NCBI RefSeq assembly: GCF_029866485.1
Contig: NZ_CP092332.1
Coordinates: 372,001 to 436,000 of the forward strand
Direction: 5' to 3'
DNA from: Flavobacterium keumense
Lineage (GTDB): Bacteria > Bacteroidota > Bacteroidia > Flavobacteriales > Flavobacteriaceae
Length of the DNA: 64,000 bases
Shown: positions 34,474 to 43,504 of the stretch, one piece after another
How positions within the stretch are numbered: position 1 is the stretch's first letter
How the letters are laid out: every line of letters begins with the position of its first letter
Made by a program: the position numbers and the translations under genes
Notes under the pieces: model-generated
Told to the model about the DNA's origin: nothing
The model's input: only the letters and a program-made list of their open reading frames with translations
Database searches by the model: none

Positions 34474-34887
34474 ATGAATGGAACAGTAAATAAAGTGATT
34501 CTTATCGGCTATCTTGGAGACGAAGTCAAGTTGCATTATTTTGAAGGAGGGAATTGTATTGGCCGATTTCAATTGGCAACACACGAAGTCTACATCAACA
34601 AAACCACCAACGAAAAAATTACGTCTACAGAATGGCATAATTTAGTGGTACGCAATAAAGCAGCCGAACTATGCGAAAAATACCTCTCTAAAGGAGATAA
34701 AATTTATGTAGAAGGCCGCATTAAATCCCGTCAATGGCAAGCCGAAGACGGCACAACCAAACACACTACCGAAATTCAAGTGGTTGAATTTACTTTTCTG
34801 AACACTAAAAAAGATTCCGAAAACAACAAAACAACTCCTTCAGAACCTCAGAATACTACTTTACCTATTAACGATTTACCTTTTTAG
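34474..34887 (+). CDS. ssb: Single-stranded DNA-binding protein
   Basis: Binds single-stranded DNA in replication and repair, 137 residues. The OB-fold (1-105) includes NKVILIGYLGDEVKLHY and EWHNLVVRNKAAELCEKYLSKG. A flexible polar linker follows and the protein ends in NDLPF, the acidic tip that docks partner proteins. Its stop is four bases before gldD. Confidence 0.96.
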   Translation: MNGTVNKVILIGYLGDEVKLHYFEGGNCIGRFQLATHEVYINKTTNEKITSTEWHNLVVRNKAAELCEKYLSKGDKIYVEGRIKSRQWQAEDGTTKHTTEIQVVEFTFLNTKKDSENNKTTPSEPQNTTLPINDLPF

Positions 34888-34891
34888 ACTT

Positions 34892-35455
34892 ATGTTTAAA
34901 AAAATAGTTTTATTCACAACTTTTTTTACTGTTTTATTAGCCATAACAAGCTGTAAAAAAGAAGTGTTACCAAAACCTTCAAGTTATTTACGCCTTGACT
35001 ATCCTGAAGCCAATTATGCGCAATTTGAAAGTCAATGCCCTTTTACTTTTGAGATGAATGCCGATGCCATTATTAAAGGTGAAAAAGAATGTGGATTCAC
35101 CATCAGCTACCCAAAAATGAAAGCGACCATTTATTTGACCTACAAACCTGTCAATGGGGATATCAATAAATTATTGCGCGATGCTCAAAAATTAACCTAT
35201 GAACACGTGATAAAAGCCGATGATATTTTAGAGCAACCCTTTCTAAATCCACGACAAAAAGTATTTGGAATGTTTTATCAGGTAGATGGAAACGCTGCGA
35301 CTAATTCACAGTTTTATGCTACCGATAGCACCAAGCATTTTGTAACAGGTTCGGTTTATTTTTACGCCAAACCTAATTTTGATTCTATTATGCCCGCCGC
35401 CAGTTATATCAAAAACGATATGCAACGATTACTAGAAACTTTGAAATGGAAATAA
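34892..35455 (+). CDS. gldD: Gliding motility lipoprotein GldD
   Basis: Lipoprotein needed for gliding and linked to T9SS function in Flavobacterium johnsoniae, 187 residues. The lipobox AITSC places the lipid on Cys21. The body, with SYLRLDYPEANY, FEMNADAI, and KVFGMFYQVDGNAA, matches the GldD family (PF25593-type). In F. johnsoniae gldE is next to gldD; here gldD follows ssb by four bases with no gldE. A terminator follows. Confidence 0.93.
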   Translation: MFKKIVLFTTFFTVLLAITSCKKEVLPKPSSYLRLDYPEANYAQFESQCPFTFEMNADAIIKGEKECGFTISYPKMKATIYLTYKPVNGDINKLLRDAQKLTYEHVIKADDILEQPFLNPRQKVFGMFYQVDGNAATNSQFYATDSTKHFVTGSVYFYAKPNFDSIMPAASYIKNDMQRLLETLKWK

Positions 35456-35456
35456 C

Positions 35457-35485
35457 AAAAAAAGCATCCCAAAAAGGATGCTTTT
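35457..35485 (+). terminator. Terminator after gldD
   Basis: AAAAAGCATCC/GGATGCTTTT stem with a six-base loop; the A-run before it also lets it work for the convergent HMA gene. Confidence 0.88.
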
Positions 35486-35505
35486 AATTTTATACGGCAA
35501 TTCGT

Positions 35506-35883
35506 TTATGATTTTGGTAAAACTACTTTATAGGTTTTCCCGTCAGCAGTAGCTTCAACTACTTTAGTCAAACTTTCTTGATTTTGGATTGTTTTATCAA
35601 AAACGACTGTTGCTTTTTTAGAATCAAAATCTACTGTAGCTTTTTGCACCCCGTCTAAAGCACCTAATTCTTCTTCAATGGTTTTGGCACAACCTATTGC
35701 ACAAGTCATTCCTTCAATTTCAAAACTAGCCGTTTGAACATTCTCAGGAGCTATTACTACTTCTTTTTTAGGAGCTGCAGTTTCTTTTTCAGCCACAACG
35801 TCCTTTGTTTCAGCTTCTTTTTTGCAGGATACCGTTACAAGACTAACTAGAGCTAGTGCCAATATTGTTTTTGTAATTTTCAT
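35506..35883 (-). CDS. Lipoprotein with heavy-metal-associated domain
   Basis: A 125-residue lipoprotein (start MKITKTILALALVS, lipobox VSC, Cys20) with a Lys/Glu-rich linker and an HMA domain from about residue 58. Its metal loop is GMTCAIGCA, with Cys-x3-Cys instead of the usual Cys-x2-Cys, a form I believe is frequent in Bacteroidota. It may pass copper or another metal in the periplasm. The longer start at 35925 lies beyond the -7 element and is rejected. Confidence 0.85.
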   Translation of the reverse strand: MKITKTILALALVSLVTVSCKKEAETKDVVAEKETAAPKKEVVIAPENVQTASFEIEGMTCAIGCAKTIEEELGALDGVQKATVDFDSKKATVVFDKTIQNQESLTKVVEATADGKTYKVVLPKS

Positions 35884-35912
35884 ATTTGTGATATTTATTT
35901 CTTTGATACTGA

Positions 35913-35920
35913 CAAAATTA
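35913..35920 (-). promoter_or_regulatory. HMA lipoprotein promoter (-7 element)
   Basis: Minus-strand TAATTTTG (35920-35913), a perfect match; places the transcript start near 35908 and supports the ATG at 35883. Confidence 0.5.
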
Positions 35921-35979
35921 ATCAAAAAAAGACGGACAATTTCACAAAATTAGCAGAATTTTGAACCAAACTATTTTCA

Positions 35980-36846
35980 ATGGAAGCCAAACAACTCAAA
36001 TGGGTCTATCTTACTATTCTATCCTTAATTTGGGGAAGTTCTTTTATTTTAATTAAAAAAGGTTTAGTCGGATTAACTGCCCTACAATTAGGTTCTTTAC
36101 GGTTGATTTTTTCAGCGCTTTTTTTATCGCTAATAGGCTATAAAAGTATATTTTTACTAACCAAATCGCAATGGAAATACGTAGCCTTAACCGCTATTTT
36201 TGGCACATTCGTACCTGCCTATCTTTTTGCATTAGCCGAAACCGAAATTGACAGTTCGACCACTGCCATTTTAAATTCATTAACTCCATTAAATACTTTA
36301 GTATTGGGAATGCTCGCTTTTGGAGTACCTTTTAAAAAGAATCAATTTTTCGGAATATGTATTGGTCTTTTAGGAAGCGTTTTGCTAGTCTTTAATGGTG
36401 CTTCAAATCATCCTGAACAAAATTATTACTATGCGCTTTTAGTAGTAGTGGCATCCTTTTGCTATGCAACTAATGTAAATTTGGTTAAACAATATTTACC
36501 TAGCGTAGCGCCTCTAAGCATAACCACAGGAAACTTTTTGGTTTTATTAACTCCCGCTATTTTGTTATTGTACTTTTCAGGATTTTTCGAAATAGCAAAA
36601 ATTCCAGAAGTTCAAACGTCAATGGCATACATTGCGATACTCGGAATAGTGGGTACTGGAATAGCCAATATTATTTTCTTTAAATTGATCCAATTATCAT
36701 CACCAGTTTTTGCAACTTCAGTAACGTATTTAATTCCAATTGTCGCTTTCTTTTGGGGTTTATTGGATCACGAAATTCTGACACCTATTCAATTCGTAGG
36801 AGCGTTTATTATTTTAATTGGTGTGTATCTTTCGGCTAAGAAATAA
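35980..36846 (+). CDS. EamA/DMT family permease
   Basis: Inner-membrane permease of 288 residues with ten predicted helices arranged as two EamA repeats (LSLIWGSSFILIKKGLVGL near the start; GIVGTGIANIIFFKLIQ in the second half). DMT members move metabolites such as amino acids or nucleosides; the substrate is not visible here. It is a single gene with its own terminator. Confidence 0.9.
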   Translation: MEAKQLKWVYLTILSLIWGSSFILIKKGLVGLTALQLGSLRLIFSALFLSLIGYKSIFLLTKSQWKYVALTAIFGTFVPAYLFALAETEIDSSTTAILNSLTPLNTLVLGMLAFGVPFKKNQFFGICIGLLGSVLLVFNGASNHPEQNYYYALLVVVASFCYATNVNLVKQYLPSVAPLSITTGNFLVLLTPAILLLYFSGFFEIAKIPEVQTSMAYIAILGIVGTGIANIIFFKLIQLSSPVFATSVTYLIPIVAFFWGLLDHEILTPIQFVGAFIILIGVYLSAKK

Positions 36847-36874
36847 AAAAGGCGGTCTTTTCAGACCGCCTTTT
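36845..36874. terminator. Bidirectional terminator
   Basis: AAAAGGCGGTCT/AGACCGCCTTTT with a tetraloop, between the permease and the convergent M16 gene. Confidence 0.92.
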
Positions 36875-36896
36875 AATTATACAAACTAAACGCTAT

Positions 36897-38945
36897 TTAT
36901 TGAAAATCAGCATCTGTTACTCCTTCGTTAATTTTTACGTCAGACATTTTTATATTCAATTCAAAACCTACATTTTGAACCAAGTTAAATGGGACTTTCA
37001 CTCCTTTTACCTCACGGTAGTCTAAATAGGAATTGGTTTTATTCATCGTTTTTCCGCCTTGCTCAATTGTAATAACATCCGCAATTTTTAAACCTGATTT
37101 AACATCATAATACAAGGTTGTTTTTCCATTTTTCAAAGCATAGGCTTCCGTTCCGTTGATAGTTTCAATCCCTGTTAAACTCACTTCTGGATTTTTCAAT
37201 AGATTCAATTCTTCAAATGGTGTCGCAGCGGCTTTTAAATCTTCCAAATCTTTGCCTTTAATTTCTACTTTCTGACCTTGTTGAATAACAAAACCCCCTT
37301 TTTCATTTACTAATTGCTTCATTAAACTCATTCCGCCCATAGCTAATTCTACCACTAATTTACCTTTTGCATCAATTTTAGAATTAAAACTTAAAGGAGC
37401 TGGCGCTTGCGGAATAGTAGTTGATCCAACCATTGCAATTGTTTTTACAGCAAGAGCTGCTTTTTCGCCACCAATAGCTTTGATGTAATTATCCAAAACC
37501 GTTTTGGCCGTCATTCCTTTAGGGACTTCTTTTTTGAAAACTGGTTTTTCTACAGCATTTCCGTATTTGTCAAAAAACAAAATCGGGATTTTCAATTTTT
37601 CTAAAGCTGGAACTACATCTGCTCCTTTGCCTACAATTATGATTCGGCTATTATCGGCTAAGAAATATTTATTGGCTACACGCAATACATCGTCAGCAGT
37701 AACGGCATTAATGTTTTTGATGTAGTTTTCATAAAAATCAGCAGGTAAATTTTGCGTTTGAATTCGCAAAGCATAACCCGCAACTGTTTGTGGTTTCTCA
37801 ATTTGCATTACAAAACGCCCAATATATCCTGCCTTTACACTAGCCAACAATTCATCCGAAACCTTTTCGGTTCTGATCTTTTTATATTCTTTAAAAATTT
37901 CAACCACTGTACTATCTGTCACTGCATTTCGAACTTGAGTAGAAGCTTCAAACTTCGTAATGCGTTTGTCTCCACGAATGCTTGATCTTGCTCCATACGT
38001 CCATCCATGTGCTTCTCTCAAATTCATATTCAGGTAACTATTAAAGTCCCCTCCTAAAATTTGATTGGCAACCAAAGCTGGAAAATAATCTGGATCAGTC
38101 ATTTTTAGATTAACCAAATTCACAACAGCCACTTCTGACTGTACTGCATTAGGCATATCTACAAAATTGATTTGCGAAAAAGAAACATCTTTTGGCTCTG
38201 CATAAGCTGGAGCTGGAACTGTAGCTTTTTTCCAAGAACCAAATAATTTTTCAACTGCTTTTTTAGTCTCTGCAAACTTAACATCACCCACAATAATTAA
38301 ATACGCATTTGCAGGAACAAAATAGGTGTTGTAATTCGCCTGAACATCAGCCAAAGTAACATTTTTCAAAGTAGCCTCACTCACATATTCACCATTAGGA
38401 TGATCTTTCCCAAAAGTCAAGAAATCATTTACTCGAGAGGCAATATCTGGAACACTTTTTTCACTTGCTTTTAAGCCTTCAATCATTTTGGCTTTTTCTT
38501 TGTCAAATTCAACTTGAGTGAAGTTAGGATGCAAAGCACCATCAGCTAATAATTCCAAAACACGGCCTGCGTATTTTGACAAGGTACTCGCAGAAGCTCC
38601 ATTAGAACTGAAATTAATAGTAGCTCCCATAAAATCAATCTCTTCATTGAAAGCCGATTTAGAGATTTTTTTGGTTCCATTTCCAATAAGACTACTCGTC
38701 AAATCAGCAACTCCTTTTTTAGCTCCTTCTGCATAAGGTGGATTATCTAGAGTTAAAGTAAATGAAACTCTAGGTAATTTATGATTTTCAACCACCATTA
38801 CTTTTAATCCATTTGGCAACTGAAAAGATTCTGGTTTTCCAATTTTAATTGTTGGGGATGGTCCTGATTTAGGTTGAGGAATTGTTTGTCCGTACATTAT
38901 CGCTGATAAAAATAAGCTTGATAAAATTATAATTGATTTTTTCAT
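36897..38945 (-). CDS. M16 family protein, non-catalytic subunit with C-terminal domain
   Basis: A 682-residue exported protein with two M16 domains and a C-terminal extra domain of about 200 residues. The signal peptide ends SAIMYGQ. The first M16 domain has no HxxEH at the expected place (the aligned segment is ADLTSSLIG), so it cannot bind zinc. The second domain has the block GGDFNSYLNMNLREAHGWTYGA with the Arg/Tyr pair seen in inactive partners. The tail (residues about 480-682) resembles a LolA/LolB-like lipoprotein-carrier fold. It follows the active subunit by eight bases. Confidence 0.88.
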   Translation of the reverse strand: MKKSIIILSSLFLSAIMYGQTIPQPKSGPSPTIKIGKPESFQLPNGLKVMVVENHKLPRVSFTLTLDNPPYAEGAKKGVADLTSSLIGNGTKKISKSAFNEEIDFMGATINFSSNGASASTLSKYAGRVLELLADGALHPNFTQVEFDKEKAKMIEGLKASEKSVPDIASRVNDFLTFGKDHPNGEYVSEATLKNVTLADVQANYNTYFVPANAYLIIVGDVKFAETKKAVEKLFGSWKKATVPAPAYAEPKDVSFSQINFVDMPNAVQSEVAVVNLVNLKMTDPDYFPALVANQILGGDFNSYLNMNLREAHGWTYGARSSIRGDKRITKFEASTQVRNAVTDSTVVEIFKEYKKIRTEKVSDELLASVKAGYIGRFVMQIEKPQTVAGYALRIQTQNLPADFYENYIKNINAVTADDVLRVANKYFLADNSRIIIVGKGADVVPALEKLKIPILFFDKYGNAVEKPVFKKEVPKGMTAKTVLDNYIKAIGGEKAALAVKTIAMVGSTTIPQAPAPLSFNSKIDAKGKLVVELAMGGMSLMKQLVNEKGGFVIQQGQKVEIKGKDLEDLKAAATPFEELNLLKNPEVSLTGIETINGTEAYALKNGKTTLYYDVKSGLKIADVITIEQGGKTMNKTNSYLDYREVKGVKVPFNLVQNVGFELNIKMSDVKINEGVTDADFQ

Positions 38946-38953
38946 GATGTATC

Positions 38954-40279
38954 TTAATTTTGGGATTTATCTTTAACTGGAACATAATCCAAAACCAATC
39001 TTTGATTTGGATTCAAATACTTCTTAGCAATATCCCTAATTTCCTCACGAGTGATGGAATGATACATCTCGATTTCGGTATTAATCAAATTTACATCGCC
39101 ATATAATAAATGATACGTAGCCAAATTGCTAGCAACACCTTCAATAGTTGAATTACTATTTATATATTGGTTATCAAACTGATTTTGTAATTTTTGTAAC
39201 TCTTTTTCAGAAATTAACTCAGTCTGTAATTTGACAATTTCTTCGTCAATTTCTGCAAGCACATTGGCCGCTGTAAATGGCGATTGAGGTAAACCGTATA
39301 AAATATAAGTTCCATAGTCTTCTTGACTGTAATTGAACGCTCCTATCTGAAGTGCCATTTTCTTATCGTCAACAATTTTTTTGTACATTCTTGAACTTTT
39401 TCCGTCGCTCAAGATAGACGAAATCATATCCAAAACACGCGCATCACGCGTTTTCATTGATGGAGTTCTGTATGCTGTAACTACCATCGGAAGTTGAATG
39501 TTAGGATCTTCAAAAGTAGCTTTGATCGTTTCGGTAATTGGAGCTTCTTCAAAAGTGGTTCTTTTAATAGGTGTTGATTTTGCAATTACCCCAAAATACT
39601 TCTGGATCCATTCTTTGGCTTGTTCAATTTTAAAATCTCCAGCAACGACTAAAACTGCATTATTCGGAATGTAGAATTTTTTATTAAACGCCTGAAATTC
39701 TTCTAGCTTAGCCGCATCCAAATGTTCCATTGAACCAATGGTTGTCCAACGGTACGGATGGTTTTTAAACATATTTTTCTTTACTTGTGGAATAAGCTGG
39801 CCATACGGGCTATTATCATAACGCAATCTTTTCTCCTCTTTTACCACCTCATTTTGAGTATCTACACCTATTTGGTTGATTACCGGATGCAACATACGCT
39901 CTGCTTCCATCCATAAACCTAACTCTAGGTTATTAGAAGGAAAAACTTCATAATAATAGGTTCTGTCTTCGGTTGTATTAGCATTATTCACACCACCATT
40001 ACCAGTTACAATTTTAAACCACTCGCCTCTTTTAATGTTTTGCGTTCCTTCAAACAACAAATGTTCAAAAAAGTGAGCAAAACCAGTTCGATCTGGTTGT
40101 TCATCTTTGGCGCCTACATGGTACATTACCGAGGTTACCACCGTTGGGGCTGAGGGATCATTGTGCAAAATCACATGCAATCCATTGTCTAAGTCGTACT
40201 CTTCAAAGGCGACTTTCTGTGCAGAAGCAACTCCTCCGAGCATGAATGCAGCACTTAACATCATAATAGATTTTTTCAT
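38954..40279 (-). CDS. M16 zinc peptidase, catalytic subunit
   Basis: A 441-residue exported peptidase (signal peptide ending GVASAQK) with the inverted zinc motif HFFEH (His-x-x-Glu-His; GFAHFFEHLLFEGT) and a downstream Glu in the third-ligand region. It heads a two-gene unit with a non-catalytic M16 partner, the arrangement of heterodimeric M16 enzymes such as mitochondrial processing peptidase. It probably degrades peptides in the periplasm. Confidence 0.93.
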   Translation of the reverse strand: MKKSIMMLSAAFMLGGVASAQKVAFEEYDLDNGLHVILHNDPSAPTVVTSVMYHVGAKDEQPDRTGFAHFFEHLLFEGTQNIKRGEWFKIVTGNGGVNNANTTEDRTYYYEVFPSNNLELGLWMEAERMLHPVINQIGVDTQNEVVKEEKRLRYDNSPYGQLIPQVKKNMFKNHPYRWTTIGSMEHLDAAKLEEFQAFNKKFYIPNNAVLVVAGDFKIEQAKEWIQKYFGVIAKSTPIKRTTFEEAPITETIKATFEDPNIQLPMVVTAYRTPSMKTRDARVLDMISSILSDGKSSRMYKKIVDDKKMALQIGAFNYSQEDYGTYILYGLPQSPFTAANVLAEIDEEIVKLQTELISEKELQKLQNQFDNQYINSNSTIEGVASNLATYHLLYGDVNLINTEIEMYHSITREEIRDIAKKYLNPNQRLVLDYVPVKDKSQN

Positions 40280-40366
40280 AAAGATTAATAATTTAGATTA
40301 GATTTAGGTTATAATAATCCTAATAAACACATCAAGTTAGACCTGTATATACGATTATTGTTACAT

Positions 40367-40374
40367 CAAAAATA
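40367..40374 (-). promoter_or_regulatory. M16 operon promoter (-7 element)
   Basis: Minus-strand TATTTTTG (40374-40367), a perfect -7 match about 88 bases upstream of the ATG; the -33 is not clear. Confidence 0.5.
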
Positions 40375-40476
40375 GTTTTTTTTGATTGGAATTGGGTTAC
40401 AAATCCAACTTTGATAAAAAATTAACACTTCTTTTCTTTAAAGAAAATAGCGCCAAAAACTTTTTCATCAGAGGGA

Positions 40477-40506
40477 TTGCACAGTAAAATATTAGTTGTA
40501 TATTTG
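40477..40506 (+). promoter_or_regulatory. rplU-rpmA promoter
   Basis: TTG (40477-40479), 19-base spacer, TATATTTG (40499-40506). This is close to an ideal Bacteroidota promoter; transcription should begin near 40511. Confidence 0.75.
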
Positions 40507-40536
40507 CAACCTTAAAATTAATAAAAACAATTTCGT

Positions 40537-40980
40537 ATGTATGCAATCGTAGAGATAGCAGGGCAACAATTCAAAGTAAGCAAAGACTTAAAGGTTTATG
40601 TTCACCGTTTGGCTAACGAAGAAGGTTCAAAAGTTTCTTTTGACAAAGTTCTTTTATTAGATGACAATGGGAATGTAACTTTAGGCGCCCCAGCTATAGA
40701 AGGTGCTTCGGTAGAAGCCAAAGTGTTACAACACTTAAAAGGAGATAAAGTTATCGTTTTCAAAAAGAAAAGAAGAAAAGGATACAAAAAGAGAAACGGT
40801 CACAGACAATATCTTACTCAAATTGTAATCGAGGGTATTACTACAGGTGGTGCTAAAAAAGCAGCAGCTCCTAAAAAAGAAAAAGTAGTAGCTGAAGCGT
40901 CTGCAACTGAAGAAGCTAAACCAGCTCCTAAAGCTAAAAAAGCAGCACCAAAAGCTAAAAAGGAAGATACTAAAGAATAA
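40537..40980 (+). CDS. rplU: 50S ribosomal protein L21 (bL21)
   Basis: Ribosomal protein bL21, 147 residues. The N-terminal domain (1-103) is standard ([29 protein letters not shown]). The C-terminal tail of about 40 residues is rich in Ala, Lys and Glu and extends well past the usual 103, a Bacteroidota-type extension. It is followed after 25 bases by rpmA. Confidence 0.97.
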   Translation: MYAIVEIAGQQFKVSKDLKVYVHRLANEEGSKVSFDKVLLLDDNGNVTLGAPAIEGASVEAKVLQHLKGDKVIVFKKKRRKGYKKRNGHRQYLTQIVIEGITTGGAKKAAAPKKEKVVAEASATEEAKPAPKAKKAAPKAKKEDTKE

Positions 40981-41005
40981 TTAACAATATTAAAACCAAT
41001 ACGTC

Positions 41006-41266
41006 ATGGCTCACAAGAAAGGTGTCGGTAGTTCGAAGAATGGTAGAGAATCAGAATCAAAACGTTTAGGCGTTAAGATTTTTGGTGGTCAAGCTGCTAT
41101 TGCTGGAAACATCATCGTAAGACAAAGAGGTTCTAAACACAATCCAGGTGAAAACGTTTACATTAGTAAAGATCACACTTTACATGCAAAAGTTGATGGA
41201 ATTGTTAAGTTCCAAAAGAAAAGAGATAACAAATCATACGTTTCTATCCTTCCATTCGAAGCATAA
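41006..41266 (+). CDS. rpmA: 50S ribosomal protein L27 (bL27)
   Basis: Ribosomal protein bL27, 86 residues. It begins [22 protein letters not shown], whose N-terminal arm reaches the peptidyl transferase centre. There is no N-terminal extension of the kind cleaved by Prp in Firmicutes. It follows rplU in the usual order and is closed by a strong terminator. Confidence 0.98.
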   Translation: MAHKKGVGSSKNGRESESKRLGVKIFGGQAAIAGNIIVRQRGSKHNPGENVYISKDHTLHAKVDGIVKFQKKRDNKSYVSILPFEA

Positions 41267-41288
41267 TCAGTACGATTTTATATATCAT

Positions 41289-41319
41289 AAAAAACCTGTT
41301 TCTCACGAAACAGGTTTTT
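41289..41319 (+). terminator. Terminator after rpmA
   Basis: AAAAACCTGTTTC/GAAACAGGTTTTT with a tetraloop; the flanking A-run may also serve the convergent DUF1761-like gene. Confidence 0.93.
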
Positions 41320-41339
41320 GTTTTTTACAATTTGCTAAA

Positions 41340-41828
41340 CTACACCCAAGCACAAACAATTGCTCCAATAATCATCAATGAAACGGTCCAAAATCCAGCA
41401 TGGATGAAGATGTACTTCCAAGATTTTCTTTCAAACAAACCATTAATAGCAATCATCGGAAAAGCAAAAAATAATCCTGTCAAAACACCATGTAATGCAC
41501 CGTGTTTTGCCGTTCTGAAAGCCATTCCATAATCAGCCATAAAAGCCGCAAAAGAAGGTTTTGCTACAGCTAATTGTGTTGGTCCGCCAATCATGCCCAA
41601 AGCCCCCATCTGGTGAATTGTCAAAGACTGCATTACCATTCCAATAAAAACAGAAAAGATAAAAGTCAACCCAAAGATTTTAAGCATATTCCCTTTCTGC
41701 AATTCTTCTTGCGTCAAACCCGTTTCTTTCATCCAAACCGTTCCAAAAACACCTGGATGATACCATACAAAACCTACTAACAAAGTAGTAAAAGCCGCCA
41801 CTACAGGCGAAATAAAATTCATTTCCAT
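41340..41828 (-). CDS. DUF1761 family membrane protein
   Basis: Small membrane protein of 162 residues from the chosen start (MEMNFISPVV) with four hydrophobic helices. The segment GFVWYHPGVFGTVWMKETG (about 19-37) is the family signature. Function unknown. The longer start at 41858 sits on the -7 element (41863-41856) and is rejected. It is a single gene. Confidence 0.85.
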   Translation of the reverse strand: MEMNFISPVVAAFTTLLVGFVWYHPGVFGTVWMKETGLTQEELQKGNMLKIFGLTFIFSVFIGMVMQSLTIHQMGALGMIGGPTQLAVAKPSFAAFMADYGMAFRTAKHGALHGVLTGLFFAFPMIAINGLFERKSWKYIFIHAGFWTVSLMIIGAIVCAWV

Positions 41829-41855
41829 AGCATTATTTTTAGTTGTTAATACAAA

Positions 41856-41863
41856 CAAATATA
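41856..41863 (-). promoter_or_regulatory. DUF1761 gene promoter (-7 element)
   Basis: Minus-strand TATATTTG (41863-41856), a perfect match, 28 bases from the chosen start. Confidence 0.5.
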
Positions 41864-41875
41864 ACGATAATAAGC

Positions 41876-41915
41876 AATAAAAAACCCTTACAGCTGAAAA
41901 TACAGGAGTAAGGGT
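41876..41915 (-). terminator. Terminator after ahcY
   Basis: GTAAGGGT/ACCCTTAC stem (41908-41915 with 41884-41891) with a small inner hairpin; followed by a T-run on the minus strand. Confidence 0.85.
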
Positions 41916-41955
41916 CGTTCTATTTTGAGATGCTGAAACGAGTTCAGCATGACAA

Positions 41956-43272
41956 TTAATATCTGTAATACTCTGGTTTGAATGGTCCTTGAACCTCTAC
42001 CCCAATATAAGCTGCTTGATCTGGACGAAGTGTTTCTAATTCCACACCTAATTTAGCTAAGTGTAAAGCCGCTACTTTTTCATCCAAATGTTTTGGCAAC
42101 ATATACACTTCATTCTTATATGCCGCACTGTTTTTCCACAATTCAATTTGTGCCAAAGTTTGGTTGGTAAATGAGTTACTCATCACGAAACTTGGATGAC
42201 CTGTAGCACACCCTAAGTTTACTAAACGACCTTCGGCCAAGATGATGATGTCTTTTCCGTTTACGTTGTAGATATCTACTTGAGGTTTCACTTCATTTTT
42301 AGTATGACCAAAGTTTTTGTTCAACCAAGCCATATCAATTTCATTATCAAAGTGTCCGATGTTACAAACAATCGTTTTATCTTTCATTTTTTCAAAGTGA
42401 GAACCTAAAACAATATCTTTATTTCCGGTAGTCGTGATGATAATATCAGCAGTAGTAATAACTGTATCTAATTTTTTTACTTCAAAACCATCCATTGCAG
42501 CTTGTAATGCACAAATTGGGTCGATTTCTGTAACAGTTACAATAGAACCCGCACCTCTAAAAGAAGCTGCAGTTCCTTTTCCTACATCGCCATAACCACA
42601 AACAACCACTTTTTTCCCAGCTAACATCACATCAGTCGCACGACGAATCGCATCAACTGCCGATTCTTTACAACCGTATTTATTATCAAATTTCGATTTT
42701 GTAACCGAGTCATTTACATTAATCGCTGGCATTGGTAATGTTCCCGCTTTTACTCTTTCGTATAATCTATGTACTCCCGTTGTAGTCTCTTCAGATAATC
42801 CTTTGATTCCTTCCACTAAGTGAGGGTAGCGATCAATTACCATATTAGTCAAATCACCTCCATCGTCCAAAATCATATTCAATGGTTTTCTTTCTTCTCC
42901 AAAGAACAATGTCTGCTCAATACACCAATCAAATTCTTCTTCATTCAAACCTTTCCAAGCATACACTTGAATTCCTGCAGCAGCAATTGCAGCAGCAGCC
43001 TGGTCTTGAGTAGAAAAAATATTACAAGAAGACCAAGTTACCTCAGCCCCAAGAGCAATCAAAGTTTCAATCAAAACCGCAGTTTGAATTGTCATGTGCA
43101 AACATCCTGCAATACGGGCCCCTTTCAAAGGTTGCTCGGCTGCATATTCTGCACGAAGTGCCATCAAACCTGGCATTTCAGCTTCTGCTAATTGAATTTC
43201 TTTCCTTCCCCAAGCTGCTAGAGAAATATCTTTTACTTTGTAGGCCACATAGGGCGTCGTTGCTGTACTCAT
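41956..43272 (-). CDS. ahcY: Adenosylhomocysteinase
   Basis: Hydrolyses S-adenosylhomocysteine to adenosine and homocysteine, 438 residues. Motifs: the NAD-binding [30 protein letters not shown], and the C-terminal Lys/Tyr region ending [22 protein letters not shown] (in outline), typical of the tetramer. It is cytoplasmic and supports the SAM cycle. No SAH or SAM riboswitch is apparent in the short leader; a -7 element lies about 33 bases upstream. Confidence 0.98.
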   Translation of the reverse strand: MSTATTPYVAYKVKDISLAAWGRKEIQLAEAEMPGLMALRAEYAAEQPLKGARIAGCLHMTIQTAVLIETLIALGAEVTWSSCNIFSTQDQAAAAIAAAGIQVYAWKGLNEEEFDWCIEQTLFFGEERKPLNMILDDGGDLTNMVIDRYPHLVEGIKGLSEETTTGVHRLYERVKAGTLPMPAINVNDSVTKSKFDNKYGCKESAVDAIRRATDVMLAGKKVVVCGYGDVGKGTAASFRGAGSIVTVTEIDPICALQAAMDGFEVKKLDTVITTADIIITTTGNKDIVLGSHFEKMKDKTIVCNIGHFDNEIDMAWLNKNFGHTKNEVKPQVDIYNVNGKDIIILAEGRLVNLGCATGHPSFVMSNSFTNQTLAQIELWKNSAAYKNEVYMLPKHLDEKVAALHLAKLGVELETLRPDQAAYIGVEVQGPFKPEYYRY

Positions 43273-43304
43273 TTATAGTATATTTGTTGTTGTAAAAATT
43301 TTTG

Positions 43305-43312
43305 CAAAACTA
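43305..43312 (-). promoter_or_regulatory. ahcY promoter (-7 element)
   Basis: Minus-strand TAGTTTTG (43312-43305), a perfect -7 match giving a leader of about 28 bases. Confidence 0.5.
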
Positions 43313-43410
43313 CATAATAACTTACGATTTTAAAAACATTACCCTATTTTTATGAATTGTTTAGGAAGCTAATCTTTTAAAAATCAATAAAATAATTGAA
43401 TATAATTTCT

Positions 43411-43445
43411 TTTTGGAGCTATTCCCGCCATTCGCTTTATCTTTG
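43411..43445 (+). promoter_or_regulatory. Promoter of the phosphopantetheinyl transferase unit
   Basis: TTTTG (43411-43415), 22-base spacer, TATCTTTG (43438-43445); the transcript should begin near 43450. Confidence 0.6.
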
Positions 43446-43449
43446 CACC

Positions 43450-43504
43450 CAAACCCTGGCTGCAAAGGACACCACTACTGTCGGGGCTAAAACACGTTTT
43501 CGGT
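43450..43504 (+). promoter_or_regulatory. G+C-rich leader of the transferase gene
   Basis: This 55-base leader is clearly richer in G+C than the surrounding DNA. CCCTGGC (43454-43460) can pair with GTCGGGG (43480-43486), allowing two wobble pairs, around a 19-base loop. The frame upstream of the ATG stays open to 43403 but contains no start codon. I do not recognise a riboswitch; it may be a structured leader or an uncharacterised element. Confidence 0.35.

Noticed and set aside
43446..43504. SAM or SAH riboswitch shared with ahcY
   Set aside because: It lies on the opposite strand to ahcY, and I could not match known SAM or SAH cores. Kept only as an unexplained leader.
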